A stretch of DNA of 64,000 nt from the NCBI GenBank assembly GCA_020632925.1, contig JACKER010000007.1, positions 372,001 through 436,000 on the forward strand. The letters are read 5' to 3'. Below, in pieces: positions 7,799 through 16,748 of this stretch. Numbering within the stretch: position 1 is the stretch's first letter; each line of letters begins with the position of its first letter. The translations under genes and the position numbers were made by a program. A model generated the notes under the pieces. It had not been told where the DNA came from, searched no databases, and worked only from the letters and a program-made list of their open reading frames with translations. This stretch comes from Alphaproteobacteria bacterium. GTDB taxonomy: Bacteria > Myxococcota_A > UBA796 > GCA-2862545.

Positions 7799-8548
7799 TC
7801 AGGGCCTGGGGAGGGTGCGTCCGTCGGTGCGGCGAGCGTCCCAGGTCGCCAGCTCCTGCTCGGTCGGCGGCATCCGCTCCCAGAGCACCTGGCGCACCCA
7901 GCTGTCGACCGTGTCCATGACGTAGTAGCCCTCGGGCGTCGGCGCGCGCGTCGCCCAGTAGTCGAGGACGGCGTCGCGGCGTTCTGCCTCGGTGGCCAGG
8001 GTGGGGCCGGAGCCCAGCGGCGCTCCCGTGGTCCACAGCGCGTCGAGCTTCCCCGGGAGCTGGTCCACCCAGGCCTCGATCGAGGTGCGCACGGTCACCG
8101 CCAGCAGCGCGTCGCGCTCCTCCCGAGTCCGGTCGAGCACCGCGCGCTGCACCGCGTCCCGCTTGCGTTCGCCCGGCAGGAGCCAGAACGTCGCGCCCGC
8201 GCCCGCCTCGACCGTGGGGACGCGCGGGTCGTCCGTGCCGTGGCGCGGGTCGTGGGCGTAGGTCTCCTCGGGGAGCGTGCCGAACCCGATCAGCGGGCGC
8301 CCGAAGTCCAGCGCGCCGTCGGGGTGCACCGTGACCCGGCCCATCCAGGCGGACGGCGGCTTGAGGACGACGTGGTCGCCGTCGCGCCGCGCCACGCGGT
8401 ACCCCATCGACTCGAGCTCGGCGACGAGCGCGTCGCGGGCCTGGTCGCAGGCGAGCTCGCCCCAGACGACGACCTCCATCGGCGCGATGTCGGTCTTCGG
8501 CGGGGGCGGGTCCTGGGCGAAGGCGGAAGCGGCGAGCCAGGGGATCAC
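7799..8548 (-). CDS. Exported hypothetical protein
   Basis: A 249-residue protein starting at GTG 8548, which overlaps the stop of the upstream thioesterase gene (GTGA). The first residues (VIPWLAASAFAQ, then DPPPPKTD) look like a short Sec signal ending in AFAQ. A small alpha/beta domain follows (VVVWGELACDQARDALVAEL, DGDHVVLKPP), then a longer, helix-rich region with Trp residues. I recognise no family. It is last in an operon with a thioredoxin-fold protein and a thioesterase. Confidence 0.7.
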   Translation of the reverse strand: MIPWLAASAFAQDPPPPKTDIAPMEVVVWGELACDQARDALVAELESMGYRVARRDGDHVVLKPPSAWMGRVTVHPDGALDFGRPLIGFGTLPEETYAHDPRHGTDDPRVPTVEAGAGATFWLLPGERKRDAVQRAVLDRTREERDALLAVTVRTSIEAWVDQLPGKLDALWTTGAPLGSGPTLATEAERRDAVLDYWATRAPTPEGYYVMDTVDSWVRQVLWERMPPTEQELATWDARRTDGRTLPRP

Positions 8549-8973
8549 GTGGCGGCCTCGGCGACCCACGGACCCACCCGCTGGCGGAACGCGTCGGTCC
8601 ACGGGAGCGACTTCTGGCTCTCCGGATCGACCCGCACGATGGTGCGCGTCCCGGTCGCGTGGTCCTCGTCGCGGTCCATCGGCATGACCCGGAACCCGAA
8701 GGTGAGGGAGGTGCGCCCGAGCTTCTGGACCCACACGCGGACGCGGACCTTGCCGGTGCCGCGGACGGGCATGAGGTACTCGATCGTGTTGGCGCGCACG
8801 AGGTGGCAGTGGTCGCCCGCGCTCTGCGGCTCGAACGAGCCCATGCCCACCATCTCCCAGAAGCTGCCGAGCGTGCGCTCGAACAGCACGAGGTAGCGCG
8901 CGTTGTGCAGGATGTAGAAGGCGTCGAGGTCGTCGAAGTAGACGCCCATCACCTGCTCGTGGAAACGCCCCAT
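8545..8973 (-). CDS. Hotdog-fold acyl-CoA thioesterase
   Basis: A 142-residue hotdog protein. The opening VYFDDLDAFYILHNARYLVLFER matches the 4-hydroxybenzoyl-CoA/YbgC thioesterase signature, with the catalytic Asp in DxD and HNARYL in place of HANYL. A central VRVRVWVQKLGRTSLTFGFRV strand pair follows. The expected reaction is hydrolysis of an acyl-CoA thioester in the cytoplasm. The start ATG at 8973 lies 24 bases after the stop of the thioredoxin-fold gene, and its own stop overlaps the next gene. Substrate is unknown. Confidence 0.83.
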   Translation of the reverse strand: MGRFHEQVMGVYFDDLDAFYILHNARYLVLFERTLGSFWEMVGMGSFEPQSAGDHCHLVRANTIEYLMPVRGTGKVRVRVWVQKLGRTSLTFGFRVMPMDRDEDHATGTRTIVRVDPESQKSLPWTDAFRQRVGPWVAEAAT

Positions 8974-8997
8974 GGGTGTGCTGGCTCCGGGTCGAGT

Positions 8998-10560
8998 CTA
9001 ACCACCCCTGGCCTGCTCGCCGTCGACCACCTTCTGCAGGCGGGCGCGGTACCGCTCGGTGCGGCGGTTGGTCCCCGGTTCGGGTGCGGGCTGGGCCTCG
9101 AGCTCCGTCCGGGCCAGCGTCCGGGCCTCCTCGGCGCGATCGAGCGCGATCAGCGCGTCCGCCTCGGCCGCCACCGCGCGCAGCTTGTTGTCGTCCCAGG
9201 ACAGGGACACCGCGCGCCGCGCTGACGCGAGCGCCTCCTCGGGCCGCTCGAGGCGGAGGAGCAGCGGGGAGAGGTACAGGTCGAAGGTCGGCTCGTCGGG
9301 CCAGGTGGCGACGGCGTCCTCCAGCAGGCGGACCGCGCGGTCGGGATGCCCGGCGGCCTCGTGGAGGTGCGACAGCCACCCGATCCAGGGCTTGTCCTCG
9401 TCGGGCACGCCCGTGAGCACGGCGGTCACGACCGCGGCCGCGCCCTCGTACAGCGCGCGCTGCTCCGGGCCCTCGGGGAGCTGGTCCGCGGTGAGCTCGA
9501 GCACGTCGGCCTGCTCGGTGCCCCGGGCGACGCGCGCCGCCACGTCCACCAGCCTGCGCCAGGCGGTCGCGTCCTTCTCGGCGAGCTCCCTCGACACCAT
9601 CGCCGCGAGCAGCGCGCGATCGGGGGCGTGCTCGGCGATCCAGGCGGCGTCGTCGGCCGTGGGTTCCAGGGCCAGTCGTGCCAGGCGCAGCTCGACGCCG
9701 TCGGTGGCGCCTGCCGTCCGCGCGAGCCAGGGGCCCGCCTCGTCCCCGTCACCCTGCGAGACCAGCGCATACGCCACGTGGGCGGCCTGGTCGGGGGTGG
9801 CGGCCTCGGGACCGGCGGCGACCACCGCCGCCTCGTCGCTCCCGGGGGCGGTGCGCAGCCAGGCCAGCATCGCCTCGCGTCCCGGATACCCCACCATCCG
9901 CGCCTTCTCCGTGCCGTCGGCGGCGACCACCAGGACCGTCGGGTAGCTGCCGATGTCGTACCGGTCCTTCAGCTCGAAGCTGGCGCGGTTGTCGGCGTCC
10001 AGCACCGCGACCTCGTAGGCGTCGAGCTCCTCGGGCTGCGGATCGGCGTGGAGCACCTCGGCCCCGAGCAGGTTGCACGGGGGGCACCACACGGCGGAGA
10101 AGTCCAGCAGCACGGCCCGCCCCGAGCTCTTGGCGCGGGCGAAGGCCTCGTCGGCGCCCGATGCGTTCGCCTGGGGCCCGAAGGGTCGGTGCTCCTCGTC
10201 CGAGGACGGCTCGGACACCGCCAGCGCCACGGTGCCCCTGGTGGCCGACGAGACCTGGCCCTGCAGCGACCAACGGGTCGGCCGGCAGATCGTGCCGTCG
10301 AGGTTGCACAAGCCCACCTCGAGCTCGCCCTGGAGCTCGGTGCCGCGGAGGTCGGGGACGGCGAGCGGAGCATGGAGCAGCGCGCCCGATCCCTCGATGC
10401 GGATCTCGGCGAGCGCGGACCGGAGCATGAGCGCGACCGGTGCGTCCGCAGCGACCTTCTCGCCCGCGGGGGCGGTGACCGCGAGGGTGGACGCCTCTTT
10501 CTTCCAGGCCACGGTGACGGTGGGTGGGGCCGCCAGCGCGGCGGTCGTGAGCAGGAGCAA
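8998..10560 (-). CDS. Periplasmic thioredoxin-fold protein with TPR-like C-terminus
   Basis: A 520-residue exported protein. The short signal (MLLLTTAALAA) leads into a beta domain containing GLCNLDGTICRPTRW, then a thioredoxin fold with WCPPC at residues 158-162 and the cis-proline loop in IGSYPTVLVV. The arrangement of a beta domain before a thioredoxin domain recalls the periplasmic ends of DsbD, but the transmembrane core is missing. The rest (about 265-520) is alpha-helical and TPR-like. The start is TTG at 10560, supported by GGAGG five bases upstream. It probably handles thiol/disulphide exchange in the periplasm and heads a three-gene operon. Confidence 0.8.
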   Translation of the reverse strand: MLLLTTAALAAPPTVTVAWKKEASTLAVTAPAGEKVAADAPVALMLRSALAEIRIEGSGALLHAPLAVPDLRGTELQGELEVGLCNLDGTICRPTRWSLQGQVSSATRGTVALAVSEPSSDEEHRPFGPQANASGADEAFARAKSSGRAVLLDFSAVWCPPCNLLGAEVLHADPQPEELDAYEVAVLDADNRASFELKDRYDIGSYPTVLVVAADGTEKARMVGYPGREAMLAWLRTAPGSDEAAVVAAGPEAATPDQAAHVAYALVSQGDGDEAGPWLARTAGATDGVELRLARLALEPTADDAAWIAEHAPDRALLAAMVSRELAEKDATAWRRLVDVAARVARGTEQADVLELTADQLPEGPEQRALYEGAAAVVTAVLTGVPDEDKPWIGWLSHLHEAAGHPDRAVRLLEDAVATWPDEPTFDLYLSPLLLRLERPEEALASARRAVSLSWDDNKLRAVAAEADALIALDRAEEARTLARTELEAQPAPEPGTNRRTERYRARLQKVVDGEQARGG

Positions 10561-10649
10561 GGGACCTCCGGCCTACCTCCTACCCTCGGTCGCGGTCGCG
10601 GGCAGGTGCGACCGGGGTTAGGTGCGCGGCCGATCGTTCGGAGGCACCC

Positions 10650-11555
10650 TTGAGGCCCTGGCTCGTCGCGCTGCTCGCGTTCGCCTGCAACCCACCCCCG
10701 CCGCCCCCGGTGGTCCCGGGGACCATCGAGAACCCCGGACCGACCGTCGGGACCGTCGACGGGACGCCCATCGGGGCGAACGAGCTCGCCCAGGTCTTCA
10801 AGTCGATGCGGGTCCCGCCGGACATGATCGAGGGCCTGGAGAACACCCCCCGCGGGCGACACATCGCCCAGGAGTACGCGGTCGCGACCGTGCTGTACAG
10901 CAAGGCGCTCGAGATGAAGCTCCAGGACGACCCCGAGGTGCGGATGCAGATCGCGTTCGCCGAGCGGCAGGTCCTGGCGCAGGCCGCTCGCGGCAAGATG
11001 ACCCGCGACGCCGTCACCGAGGAGGCCATCCGCGCCTGGTACGACGAGAACAAGGCGCGCTTCGACAAGCCCGAGGTCCGCGCTCGCCAGATCGTGGTGG
11101 CGTCGGAGTCGCTCGCGAAGGACCTGACGGACCGGCTGGCCAAGGGGGAGGACTTCGCGGAGCTCGCCAAGGCGCACTCGATCGACCCGACGACGAAGAA
11201 CGCGGGTGGCGAGATCGGGTGGTTCAAGGCGCACGAGATGCCGCAGATCGGCGACCAGGTGATGGCCGCCGACGTCGGGACCCGCCTGGGCCCGCTCGAG
11301 TCGCGGCTGGGCTTCCACATCGTGGAGGTCGAGGAGAAGCGGGACGCCACACCCTTCGAGGAGGCGCGCCCCATGGCCGAGCAGGCGCTGCTCGAGAAGG
11401 AGCGGGACCACCAGACCGAGGTGATCCGTCAGTCCGCGAAGATCGAGTGGGCGCAGCCGCTCGACGAGGAGTGGGAGAAGCGTCACGGCATCGAGCCGGC
11501 CGCCCCGGGCCAGCTTCCGGCCGGACATCCCCCGCCCGAGCCGGTGCACCCGTGA
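10650..11555 (+). CDS. PpiC-type peptidyl-prolyl isomerase lipoprotein
   Basis: A 301-residue lipoprotein (MRPWLVALLAFAC, cysteine 13, then a Pro-rich linker). A SurA-like helical N-domain (GTPIGANELAQVF) precedes a parvulin domain at about 143-230, with ARQIVVAS, GGEIGWF and GPLESRLGFHIVEVEE. Parvulins catalyse prolyl cis-trans isomerisation and chaperone envelope proteins. The start is TTG at 10650 with GGAGG five bases upstream. The 89-base gap to the divergent thioredoxin-fold gene should hold both promoters. The stop overlaps the next gene by GTGA. Confidence 0.87.
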   Translation: MRPWLVALLAFACNPPPPPPVVPGTIENPGPTVGTVDGTPIGANELAQVFKSMRVPPDMIEGLENTPRGRHIAQEYAVATVLYSKALEMKLQDDPEVRMQIAFAERQVLAQAARGKMTRDAVTEEAIRAWYDENKARFDKPEVRARQIVVASESLAKDLTDRLAKGEDFAELAKAHSIDPTTKNAGGEIGWFKAHEMPQIGDQVMAADVGTRLGPLESRLGFHIVEVEEKRDATPFEEARPMAEQALLEKERDHQTEVIRQSAKIEWAQPLDEEWEKRHGIEPAAPGQLPAGHPPPEPVHP

Positions 11556-12337
11556 GCGGGCGCGACTGGGTGGTGATCCTCGGGGCCTCCTCGGGGTTCG
11601 GCGCGGCCAGCGCGCGGGCGTTCGCCGCCCGCGGGTACGCCGTGCTCGGCGTGCACCTCGATCGGCGTGGCGCGATGCCCGCGATCGAGGCGTTGATGGA
11701 GGAGCTCCGCGGCCACGGCGTGCCGGTGAGCTTCCACAACGTGAACGCGGCGGGCGACGAGGAGCGCGCGAAGGTCCTCGAGGCGCTGCGGGCCGAGATG
11801 GGCGAGGGGGACCGGGTGCGCGTGCTGCTGCACAGCCTGGCCTTCGGGACGCTCCGGCCGCTCGTGTCCGAGGATGGCGCGGTGCTGGGTCGCAAGCACG
11901 TGGAGATGACGCTCGACGTGATGAGCTCGTCGCTCGCCTACTGGGCCCAGGACCTCGTGTCCGGCGGCTTCATGGGGCAGGGCGGCCGGATCTACGCGAT
12001 GACGTCGTCGGGCTCGCTGGCGGCCTGGCCGAGCTACGGCGCGGTGAGCGCCGCGAAGTGCGCGCTCGAGGCATGGATCCGCCAGCTGGCGGTGGAGCTC
12101 GCTCCCCGCGGCATCACCGCGAACGCGATCATGGCCGGCGTGACCCGGACCCCCGCGCTCGACAAGATCCCGGGCAACGACGAGATCGAGCGCCGCGCGT
12201 TGGAGCGCAACCCGAGCGGTCGGCTCACGACCCCGGAGGACGTGGCTGCGTGCCTGGTCACGCTCGCCGAGCCGGGGACCGCCTGGCTCACGGGGAACGT
12301 GCTCCGGGTCGACGGCGGAGAGTCCGTCAGCGGCTGA
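11552..12337 (+). CDS. SDR-family enoyl-ACP reductase-like protein (FabL/FabI type motif)
   Basis: A 261-residue short-chain dehydrogenase. The nucleotide motif is GASSGFGAASARAF and the catalytic pair is YGAVSAAK, i.e. Y-x6-K, the spacing found in enoyl-ACP reductases rather than the Y-x3-K of classical SDRs. LLHSLAFGTL and ANAIMAGVTRTPAL also fit the FabI/FabL group. It would reduce trans-2-enoyl thioesters with NAD(P)H. The GTG start overlaps the PpiC stop. Whether it is the housekeeping enoyl reductase or acts in a specialised pathway cannot be told from one window. Confidence 0.78.
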   Translation: MSGRDWVVILGASSGFGAASARAFAARGYAVLGVHLDRRGAMPAIEALMEELRGHGVPVSFHNVNAAGDEERAKVLEALRAEMGEGDRVRVLLHSLAFGTLRPLVSEDGAVLGRKHVEMTLDVMSSSLAYWAQDLVSGGFMGQGGRIYAMTSSGSLAAWPSYGAVSAAKCALEAWIRQLAVELAPRGITANAIMAGVTRTPALDKIPGNDEIERRALERNPSGRLTTPEDVAACLVTLAEPGTAWLTGNVLRVDGGESVSG

Positions 12338-12345
12338 GACACGAA

Positions 12346-12376
12346 GGCCGGAGACGCTTCGTCGCGTGCTCCGGCC
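12346..12376. terminator. Bidirectional hairpin between convergent genes
   Basis: GGCCGGAG and CTCCGGCC form an 8-bp stem, extended inside by ACGC/GCGT. It lies between the stop of the SDR gene (12337) and that of the convergent metalloprotease (12399). There is no T-tract, so termination efficiency is uncertain. Confidence 0.6.
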
Positions 12377-12398
12377 CTCCAGGACAGGTCCCGCTCGA

Positions 12399-14672
12399 TC
12401 AGTTCGCGGTCAGGTGGACCCCGGTGTAGGCCGCGTAGGCGCGCAGCATGATGTGGTACGTGCCGCTCGCGGGGTTGGTGACCGTGCAGGTCTCCTCGTT
12501 GCCGTTCTTGTAGGGGCGGCAGTCGTAGGAGGAGGTCGTCGGCGCCGAGCCCTTCTTCAGGTAGAGGTCGGCGTCGCCGGTGCCGCCCGTGATGCGGACG
12601 GTCAGGCTGCTGGTACCCGCCGGCACGTCGACCGTCCAGCGCTGCTCACCGTTCTTGGCGTCCGACAGGTTGGCCAGGTCCAGGTCGGGGCCGGTCGGGG
12701 TCGGGTCGGGCGTGGTGGTCGGAGCGTCGTAGCTGCTGGTCAGCGACACACCGGAGAAGGTCGAGTAGGCCTTCACCCGGACGTGCCAGGTGCCGGCGGC
12801 CGGAGCGGCGAACGTGCAGGTCTCGTTGTTGCCGTTCTTGTAGGGGCGGCAGTCGTAGGCGCTGTCGGTCGGCGCCGAGCCCTTGCGGATGTACATGTCG
12901 GCGTCGCCGGTGCCGCCGCTCATGTTGAACACCAGGTTCGTCGCGCCCTCGGGCACCTCGATGGTGTAGGTGAGGGAGTTGCCGCTGGTGGCGGACAGCC
13001 CGGTCAGGTTCAGGTTGTCACCGGTCGGCTGCGGGTCGGTCGGCGTGCCGGGATCGGTCGGGGTGTTGCCGGCGGGGGGCGAGCCCACGCCGACCTCGGC
13101 CCAGGCGGCCTCGACGCTGAACACCTCGGGGGAGTTGTTGCCGTACAGCGCCTTCGCGGCGTTGACGGTGGCGGTGCGGGCGCCCGCGAAGTTGGTGGAC
13201 GCCGTCATCCACTCGGTGAGCGCCGCGTACCAGATGGCAGAGGCCTTCTGGACGCCGATGCCCGGGACCTCGTTGACGGAGGCCAGCCGCGGGTGGTGAC
13301 CGCCCTGCGCCACCAGGTAGAAGACCAGGTTCGGCAGGCCGCTGTTGGTGTGGACGCCGCCGTTGTCGGCCGAGCCCGTGTAGATGTTGCTCATGTGGTC
13401 GGCGCTGTCGCCGTCCTGGTGCGGGTTGTCCATGTACCGCAGGGCGTCACCGGAGGTGCCGGGGGTCCAGGCGTCCTCGCCGATGTCCCAGATGTCGTTG
13501 CCCGGGCCCTCGACGAAGTACTCGACCATCGCGCCGAACACGTCGGACATCGACTCGTTCAGGGCGCCCGACTGGCCGGAGTAGATCAGGCCGGCCGTGT
13601 GCTCGGTGACGCCGTGGGTCAGCTCGTGGCCCGCGATGTCGAGCGAGGTCAGGGGCCCGAGCCAGGAGTTGTCGCCGTCGCCGAAGACCATCCGGGTGCC
13701 GTCCCAGTAGGCGTTGGCGTACCGGTTGCCGTAGTGGACGACGGCGGTGGTGAGGCCCTCCTTGTAGTCGGGGCCCCCGTTGCCGTCGATGCCGTTGCGG
13801 CCGAAGGTCTGGGCGTAGTAGTCGAGCGTCGAGACCACGCCGAAGTGGGCGTCGGCGGCGACGTTGTCGACGGTGAAGTTCGTGCCGCTGCTGACCACGT
13901 CGTAGATCGAGGTGGAGGAGGTCGTCGAGGCGTTGCGCGCCGACCAGGTGCCGGTGCCCTTGCTCGCCGACACCGTGCGGTAGCCGCCCGAGGTGCTGTC
14001 GCAGGGGAAGGAGATGGCGCCGTTGTAGGCGGTGTTGGCGGTGCAGGTCGCGGTCTGCAGGTCGTCGTAGCTCCAGACCACCTTGCCGTCGTGCGCGTCC
14101 ACGAAGACCACGGGGATGGAGCTGCGGTCGCTGCCGTCCAGGCGCGGGATGCGGACGCGGTAGACCAGGTGGTCGCCGCTGTCGTGGCGCAGCACGCCGA
14201 GGACCGCCTGCGGGTAGTCGCTGACGTTGTCCCAGCCGCCGGTCTTGAGGACGGCCTGCTCGAGGGCGTCGGCCTGCAGGACGCGGGGCGTGGTGTCGAG
14301 GTCGACGCCGTGCTCCCAGCCGTCCGTCATGTCGATGACCTCGCCGTCCTCGTCGAGGTGGACGATGGACTGCGCGCCGAAGACCGGCAGGCCGTCGAGC
14401 TCCTGGTCGATGCGGACGTGGGCCAGCCCGTTGCGGATCTGGACCTGGTCCGTCGCCACGCCGAAGATGCCGGCGAGCACGCGCTCCTCGTTGTCGTCGA
14501 GGAACCCGTAGGCCAGGTCCTCGGCGAGGCGCTGCTCCTCCTCGGAGCCGGTCGCGAAGATGCTGTCGCGGCCGTCGATGGACTGCTGCAGCGCCGACGG
14601 GTCCAGGAGGGTGTCGGTGCAGGCGGTGAGGAGGGTGGCGAGGGCCACGAACAGGATCGGATCGCGCGTCAC
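12399..14672 (-). CDS. M4 (thermolysin family) metalloprotease lipoprotein with two PPC domains
   Basis: A 757-residue secreted protease with lipoprotein-like signal (LATLLTAC, cysteine 18). It has an FTP/PepSY propeptide region (about 45-200) and an M4 catalytic domain with the zinc motif HELTH at 349-353, the third ligand in NESMSD (Glu 373) and the GGVHTNSGLPN block. Two C-terminal PPC domains follow, each with repeated DADxYxxKGSAPT and YDCRPYKNGN segments. The propeptide is normally removed, so the lipid anchor may only tether the precursor. The start is GTG 14672, with GGAG upstream. It degrades proteins outside the cell, consistent with a predatory or saprophytic lifestyle. Confidence 0.93.
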   Translation of the reverse strand: MTRDPILFVALATLLTACTDTLLDPSALQQSIDGRDSIFATGSEEEQRLAEDLAYGFLDDNEERVLAGIFGVATDQVQIRNGLAHVRIDQELDGLPVFGAQSIVHLDEDGEVIDMTDGWEHGVDLDTTPRVLQADALEQAVLKTGGWDNVSDYPQAVLGVLRHDSGDHLVYRVRIPRLDGSDRSSIPVVFVDAHDGKVVWSYDDLQTATCTANTAYNGAISFPCDSTSGGYRTVSASKGTGTWSARNASTTSSTSIYDVVSSGTNFTVDNVAADAHFGVVSTLDYYAQTFGRNGIDGNGGPDYKEGLTTAVVHYGNRYANAYWDGTRMVFGDGDNSWLGPLTSLDIAGHELTHGVTEHTAGLIYSGQSGALNESMSDVFGAMVEYFVEGPGNDIWDIGEDAWTPGTSGDALRYMDNPHQDGDSADHMSNIYTGSADNGGVHTNSGLPNLVFYLVAQGGHHPRLASVNEVPGIGVQKASAIWYAALTEWMTASTNFAGARTATVNAAKALYGNNSPEVFSVEAAWAEVGVGSPPAGNTPTDPGTPTDPQPTGDNLNLTGLSATSGNSLTYTIEVPEGATNLVFNMSGGTGDADMYIRKGSAPTDSAYDCRPYKNGNNETCTFAAPAAGTWHVRVKAYSTFSGVSLTSSYDAPTTTPDPTPTGPDLDLANLSDAKNGEQRWTVDVPAGTSSLTVRITGGTGDADLYLKKGSAPTTSSYDCRPYKNGNEETCTVTNPASGTYHIMLRAYAAYTGVHLTAN

Positions 14673-14991
14673 TGGCTACTCCAGAGCACAAGAGGCGCGA
14701 TCAGAAGAAATGAGGTGTCAGCAAATGGCCGACGCCGACCCATAGAGCGAGCCTCGTGCCAACCCCGATCCGTCGAAGGATCGAGGATCCAGCGTGCCAG
14801 GTGCGGTATAAAAGCCGCGGGTAGCTGTCCCACCTGTCCCACCGGTGCCCCAGGTCACCGTCACCTCCGGCTTCGCTTCGCTTCGCCTCCGCGGGCAGCA
14901 GAGCTGCCCTTGGCGACCCACTCCTCGCGAGAAATCCCACGCTGGTTCGAGCGTCTCGACGGGTTCGGAGCGATCGGGATTTTCGCGGGAG

Positions 14992-15030
14992 CCTCGGGTC
15001 CCGGGGGCTCTGCCCCTCGGCTCCCCGCTG
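14992..15030 (+). repeat. 39-bp direct repeat, copy 1
   Basis: Begins CCTCGGGTCCCGGGGGCTCT and ends CGGCTCCCCGCTG. It differs from copy 2 at a single position (T versus C in GGGGGCTCTG). The unit is rich in short GC palindromes. Confidence 0.85.
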
Positions 15031-15098
15031 GGGCTCCGCCCCAGACCCCGTAGACGTGCCTCCCGCCGCACGGCCGCGTCCGTGGTGGACCGTACGGC

Positions 15099-15137
15099 CC
15101 TCGGGTCCCGGGGGCCCTGCCCCTCGGCTCCCCGCTG
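15099..15137 (+). repeat. 39-bp direct repeat, copy 2
   Basis: The second copy, starting 107 bases after the first, with one mismatch. It is followed directly by the GCATTC/GAATGC hairpin at the end of the FGE gene. Confidence 0.85.
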
Positions 15138-15150
15138 CATTCCAAGAATG

Positions 15151-16071
15151 CTAATGCTGACGACCTGACCCCTGTGCACCCGGGGAGCGAGGCAGGGCGC
15201 GTGCGCACCGGAAGCCGTTGTTCGGATACGGCGCGTCGGGGCGCGACTTGCCCCTCGCCCACAGGCCGTAGGCCGAGCACGCGCCGGCGCTGCACCACCA
15301 CGAGCCGCCGCGCGCCACCCTCGCCCAGCCGTGGTCCGCGCCCTTCGGGTCCGTGACGCCGTCGCGGTCCCGCTCGTACGTGTCGGCCGCGTACCAGTCG
15401 GCGGTCCACTGCCAGACGTTCCCGACGGGGTCGTACAGCCCCCACGCGTTCGGCGGGAAGGCGTCGACCGGCGAGGTGTACAGCCAGCCGTCGGACCGCT
15501 CGTTCGCGTGGTGGTCGCGGCCCTGCCAGAAGTTCAGCCGGTACACCCCGTCGACCACCGGCTCGTCACCCCACGGGTAGCGGCCCTCGCTGCCGGCGCG
15601 CATCGCGTACTCCCACTCCGCCTCGGTCGGCAGGCGCCAGCCGTGGGCGGCGCAGTACGCGTCGGCGTCCCGCCAGCTCACCACGACCACCGGGTGCTCG
15701 TCGGTCTGCGGGTTCTCGACGTCGGGACCCCAGGGCGCCCGCCAGGACGCACCCTCGACGCGCTCCCACGCCCAGTCGTCCATCCCCTCGACGCTCACCA
15801 TCGCGAACCCGAGCTTCTCGGCGCTCGTGACGTAGCCGCTCTCCTCCACCCACGCGCGGAACGCGCCCACCGTCACCAGTGTCCGCTGCAGCTCGAAGCC
15901 CGACACCGTGACCCGGTGCGCGGGCGACTCCTCCCGATGGTGGCTGTGGTCCCGTCCCATCGTGAACGTGCCGCCCGGCACGCTGACCCAGCCGGGCTCC
16001 ACCTCGACCTCGACGGGCGGGGCAGGGGAGCACGCCAGCAGGGTCAGGGCTCGTAGCAAAGGTCCAGGCAC
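15151..16071 (-). CDS. Formylglycine-generating-enzyme-domain (SUMF1) lipoprotein
   Basis: A 306-residue FGE-sulfatase domain protein. The N-terminus (VPGPLLRALTLLAC, cysteine 14) is a lipoprotein signal. The domain shows VPGGTFTMG, HPVVVVSWRDADAYC, WRLPTEAEWEYA, YPWGDE, GLYDPVGNVWQW and, near the end, RGGSWWCSAGACSAYG. The last has Cys 260 and Cys 265, the C-x4-C spacing of the copper-binding catalytic pair of true FGE (which oxidises a Cys in CxPxR sulfatase motifs to formylglycine); GFRCARA follows as expected. Many SUMF1-domain lipoproteins lack these cysteines. The start at GTG 16071 overlaps the upstream gene by 28 bases; TTG 16059 is an alternative. It is third in an operon with two Cys-rich lipoproteins. 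Confidence 0.88.
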   Translation of the reverse strand: MPGPLLRALTLLACSPAPPVEVEVEPGWVSVPGGTFTMGRDHSHHREESPAHRVTVSGFELQRTLVTVGAFRAWVEESGYVTSAEKLGFAMVSVEGMDDWAWERVEGASWRAPWGPDVENPQTDEHPVVVVSWRDADAYCAAHGWRLPTEAEWEYAMRAGSEGRYPWGDEPVVDGVYRLNFWQGRDHHANERSDGWLYTSPVDAFPPNAWGLYDPVGNVWQWTADWYAADTYERDRDGVTDPKGADHGWARVARGGSWWCSAGACSAYGLWARGKSRPDAPYPNNGFRCARALPRSPGAQGSGRQH

Positions 16072-16748
16072 TCGGGGGCGTGGTCGGGGAACTCCTTCAG
16101 GCAGTCCTCCCGCTCCTTGCCCTCCGACATCTTCCGGTACTGGCAGGTGTTGAGGTCGCCGCACCGGGGGCACTTCTCGGCGCGCTTCTTCTCCGCCTCG
16201 TCGTAGCAGCGGCCCTCGGCCTCCCCGCACGACCCCTCGCAGGTCCCCTTCGCAGCCAGGCAGGTGTCCCGGCAGGCGGCGCGCTTCTCGGCACACGCGC
16301 GCGCGCACGCTGCGCCCTTGCCCTCGCAGCTCGACTTGCAGCTCTCGCAGGTCCCCGCGCAGGTCGCCTGGCAACCCACGCAGCGCGGCTGGCAGTCGTC
16401 CTTGCAGCCCTCTCCCTGGTCGAAGCAGCCGAACGGATCGGGCGCGCAGTTCTGGTCGAACTCGCGCCAGGTGCACTCGTCGTCCGAGCTGTCCGGACCG
16501 TCGACCCCGAAGACCGCGGCGCAGTCCTCGAGGTAGGCGGCGACCACGTCGTCTGCGGCGCCCGCCTTCCCGCGCCGCTTGCCGGCCTTGCCCTTGTGCT
16601 TGCCGCGCGCTGGAGAGGGCTCCGGCGCAGGCTGCTCCGCGACCGGCTCGGGCTCGGGCACGGGGTCGGGGGTGGTCTCGCCGGCGCAGGCCAGGCCGAG
16701 CGCCAGCAGGAGGGCGGCGATCCAGGGAGAGGTACGGGTCAAGCTCAC
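16044..16748 (-). CDS. Cysteine-rich lipoprotein B (paralogue of the next gene upstream)
   Basis: A 234-residue lipoprotein (signal ending LLALGLAC) with a Pro/Glu linker, a basic RGKHKGKAGKRRGKAG stretch and a cysteine-rich domain. I count 25 cysteines after the lipidated one, in dense C-x3-C-x3-C-x2-C spacing (CKDDCQPRCVGC, CESCKSSC). All 25 align with those of the paralogue at 16745-17452. The odd number leaves at least one unpaired if the rest form disulphides. The GTG start overlaps the stop of the paralogue (GTGA) and the 3' end overlaps the FGE gene. I recognise no named family. It could bind metal or be a modified structural protein. Confidence 0.85.
   Translation of the reverse strand: MSLTRTSPWIAALLLALGLACAGETTPDPVPEPEPVAEQPAPEPSPARGKHKGKAGKRRGKAGAADDVVAAYLEDCAAVFGVDGPDSSDDECTWREFDQNCAPDPFGCFDQGEGCKDDCQPRCVGCQATCAGTCESCKSSCEGKGAACARACAEKRAACRDTCLAAKGTCEGSCGEAEGRCYDEAEKKRAEKCPRCGDLNTCQYRKMSEGKEREDCLKEFPDHAPECLDLCYEP

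Larger units (their letters stand above)
14673..15150. other. Repeat-rich intergenic region without a gene
   Basis: No convincing coding frame on either strand. It contains a GGGCAGC-AGA-GCTGCCC hairpin (14893-14909), a CTTCG triplication near 14869-14884, the two 39-base direct repeats listed separately, GGGGC-TCC-GCCCC (15030-15042) and an AT-richer hairpin GCATTC-CAA-GAATGC (15137-15151) touching the stop of the minus-strand FGE gene, which may help terminate that operon. The protease promoter should lie near 14680-14760. Confidence 0.6.

Noticed and set aside
14807..14812. TATAAA as a promoter
   Set aside because: No -35 element at the right distance and no plus-strand gene until 17474; on the minus strand its position relative to the protease start is also unconvincing.
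12366..15053. Long plus-strand open frame opposite the M4 protease
   Set aside because: Composition is Val/Gly/Arg-rich without motifs, whereas the minus strand encodes an intact zinc protease.
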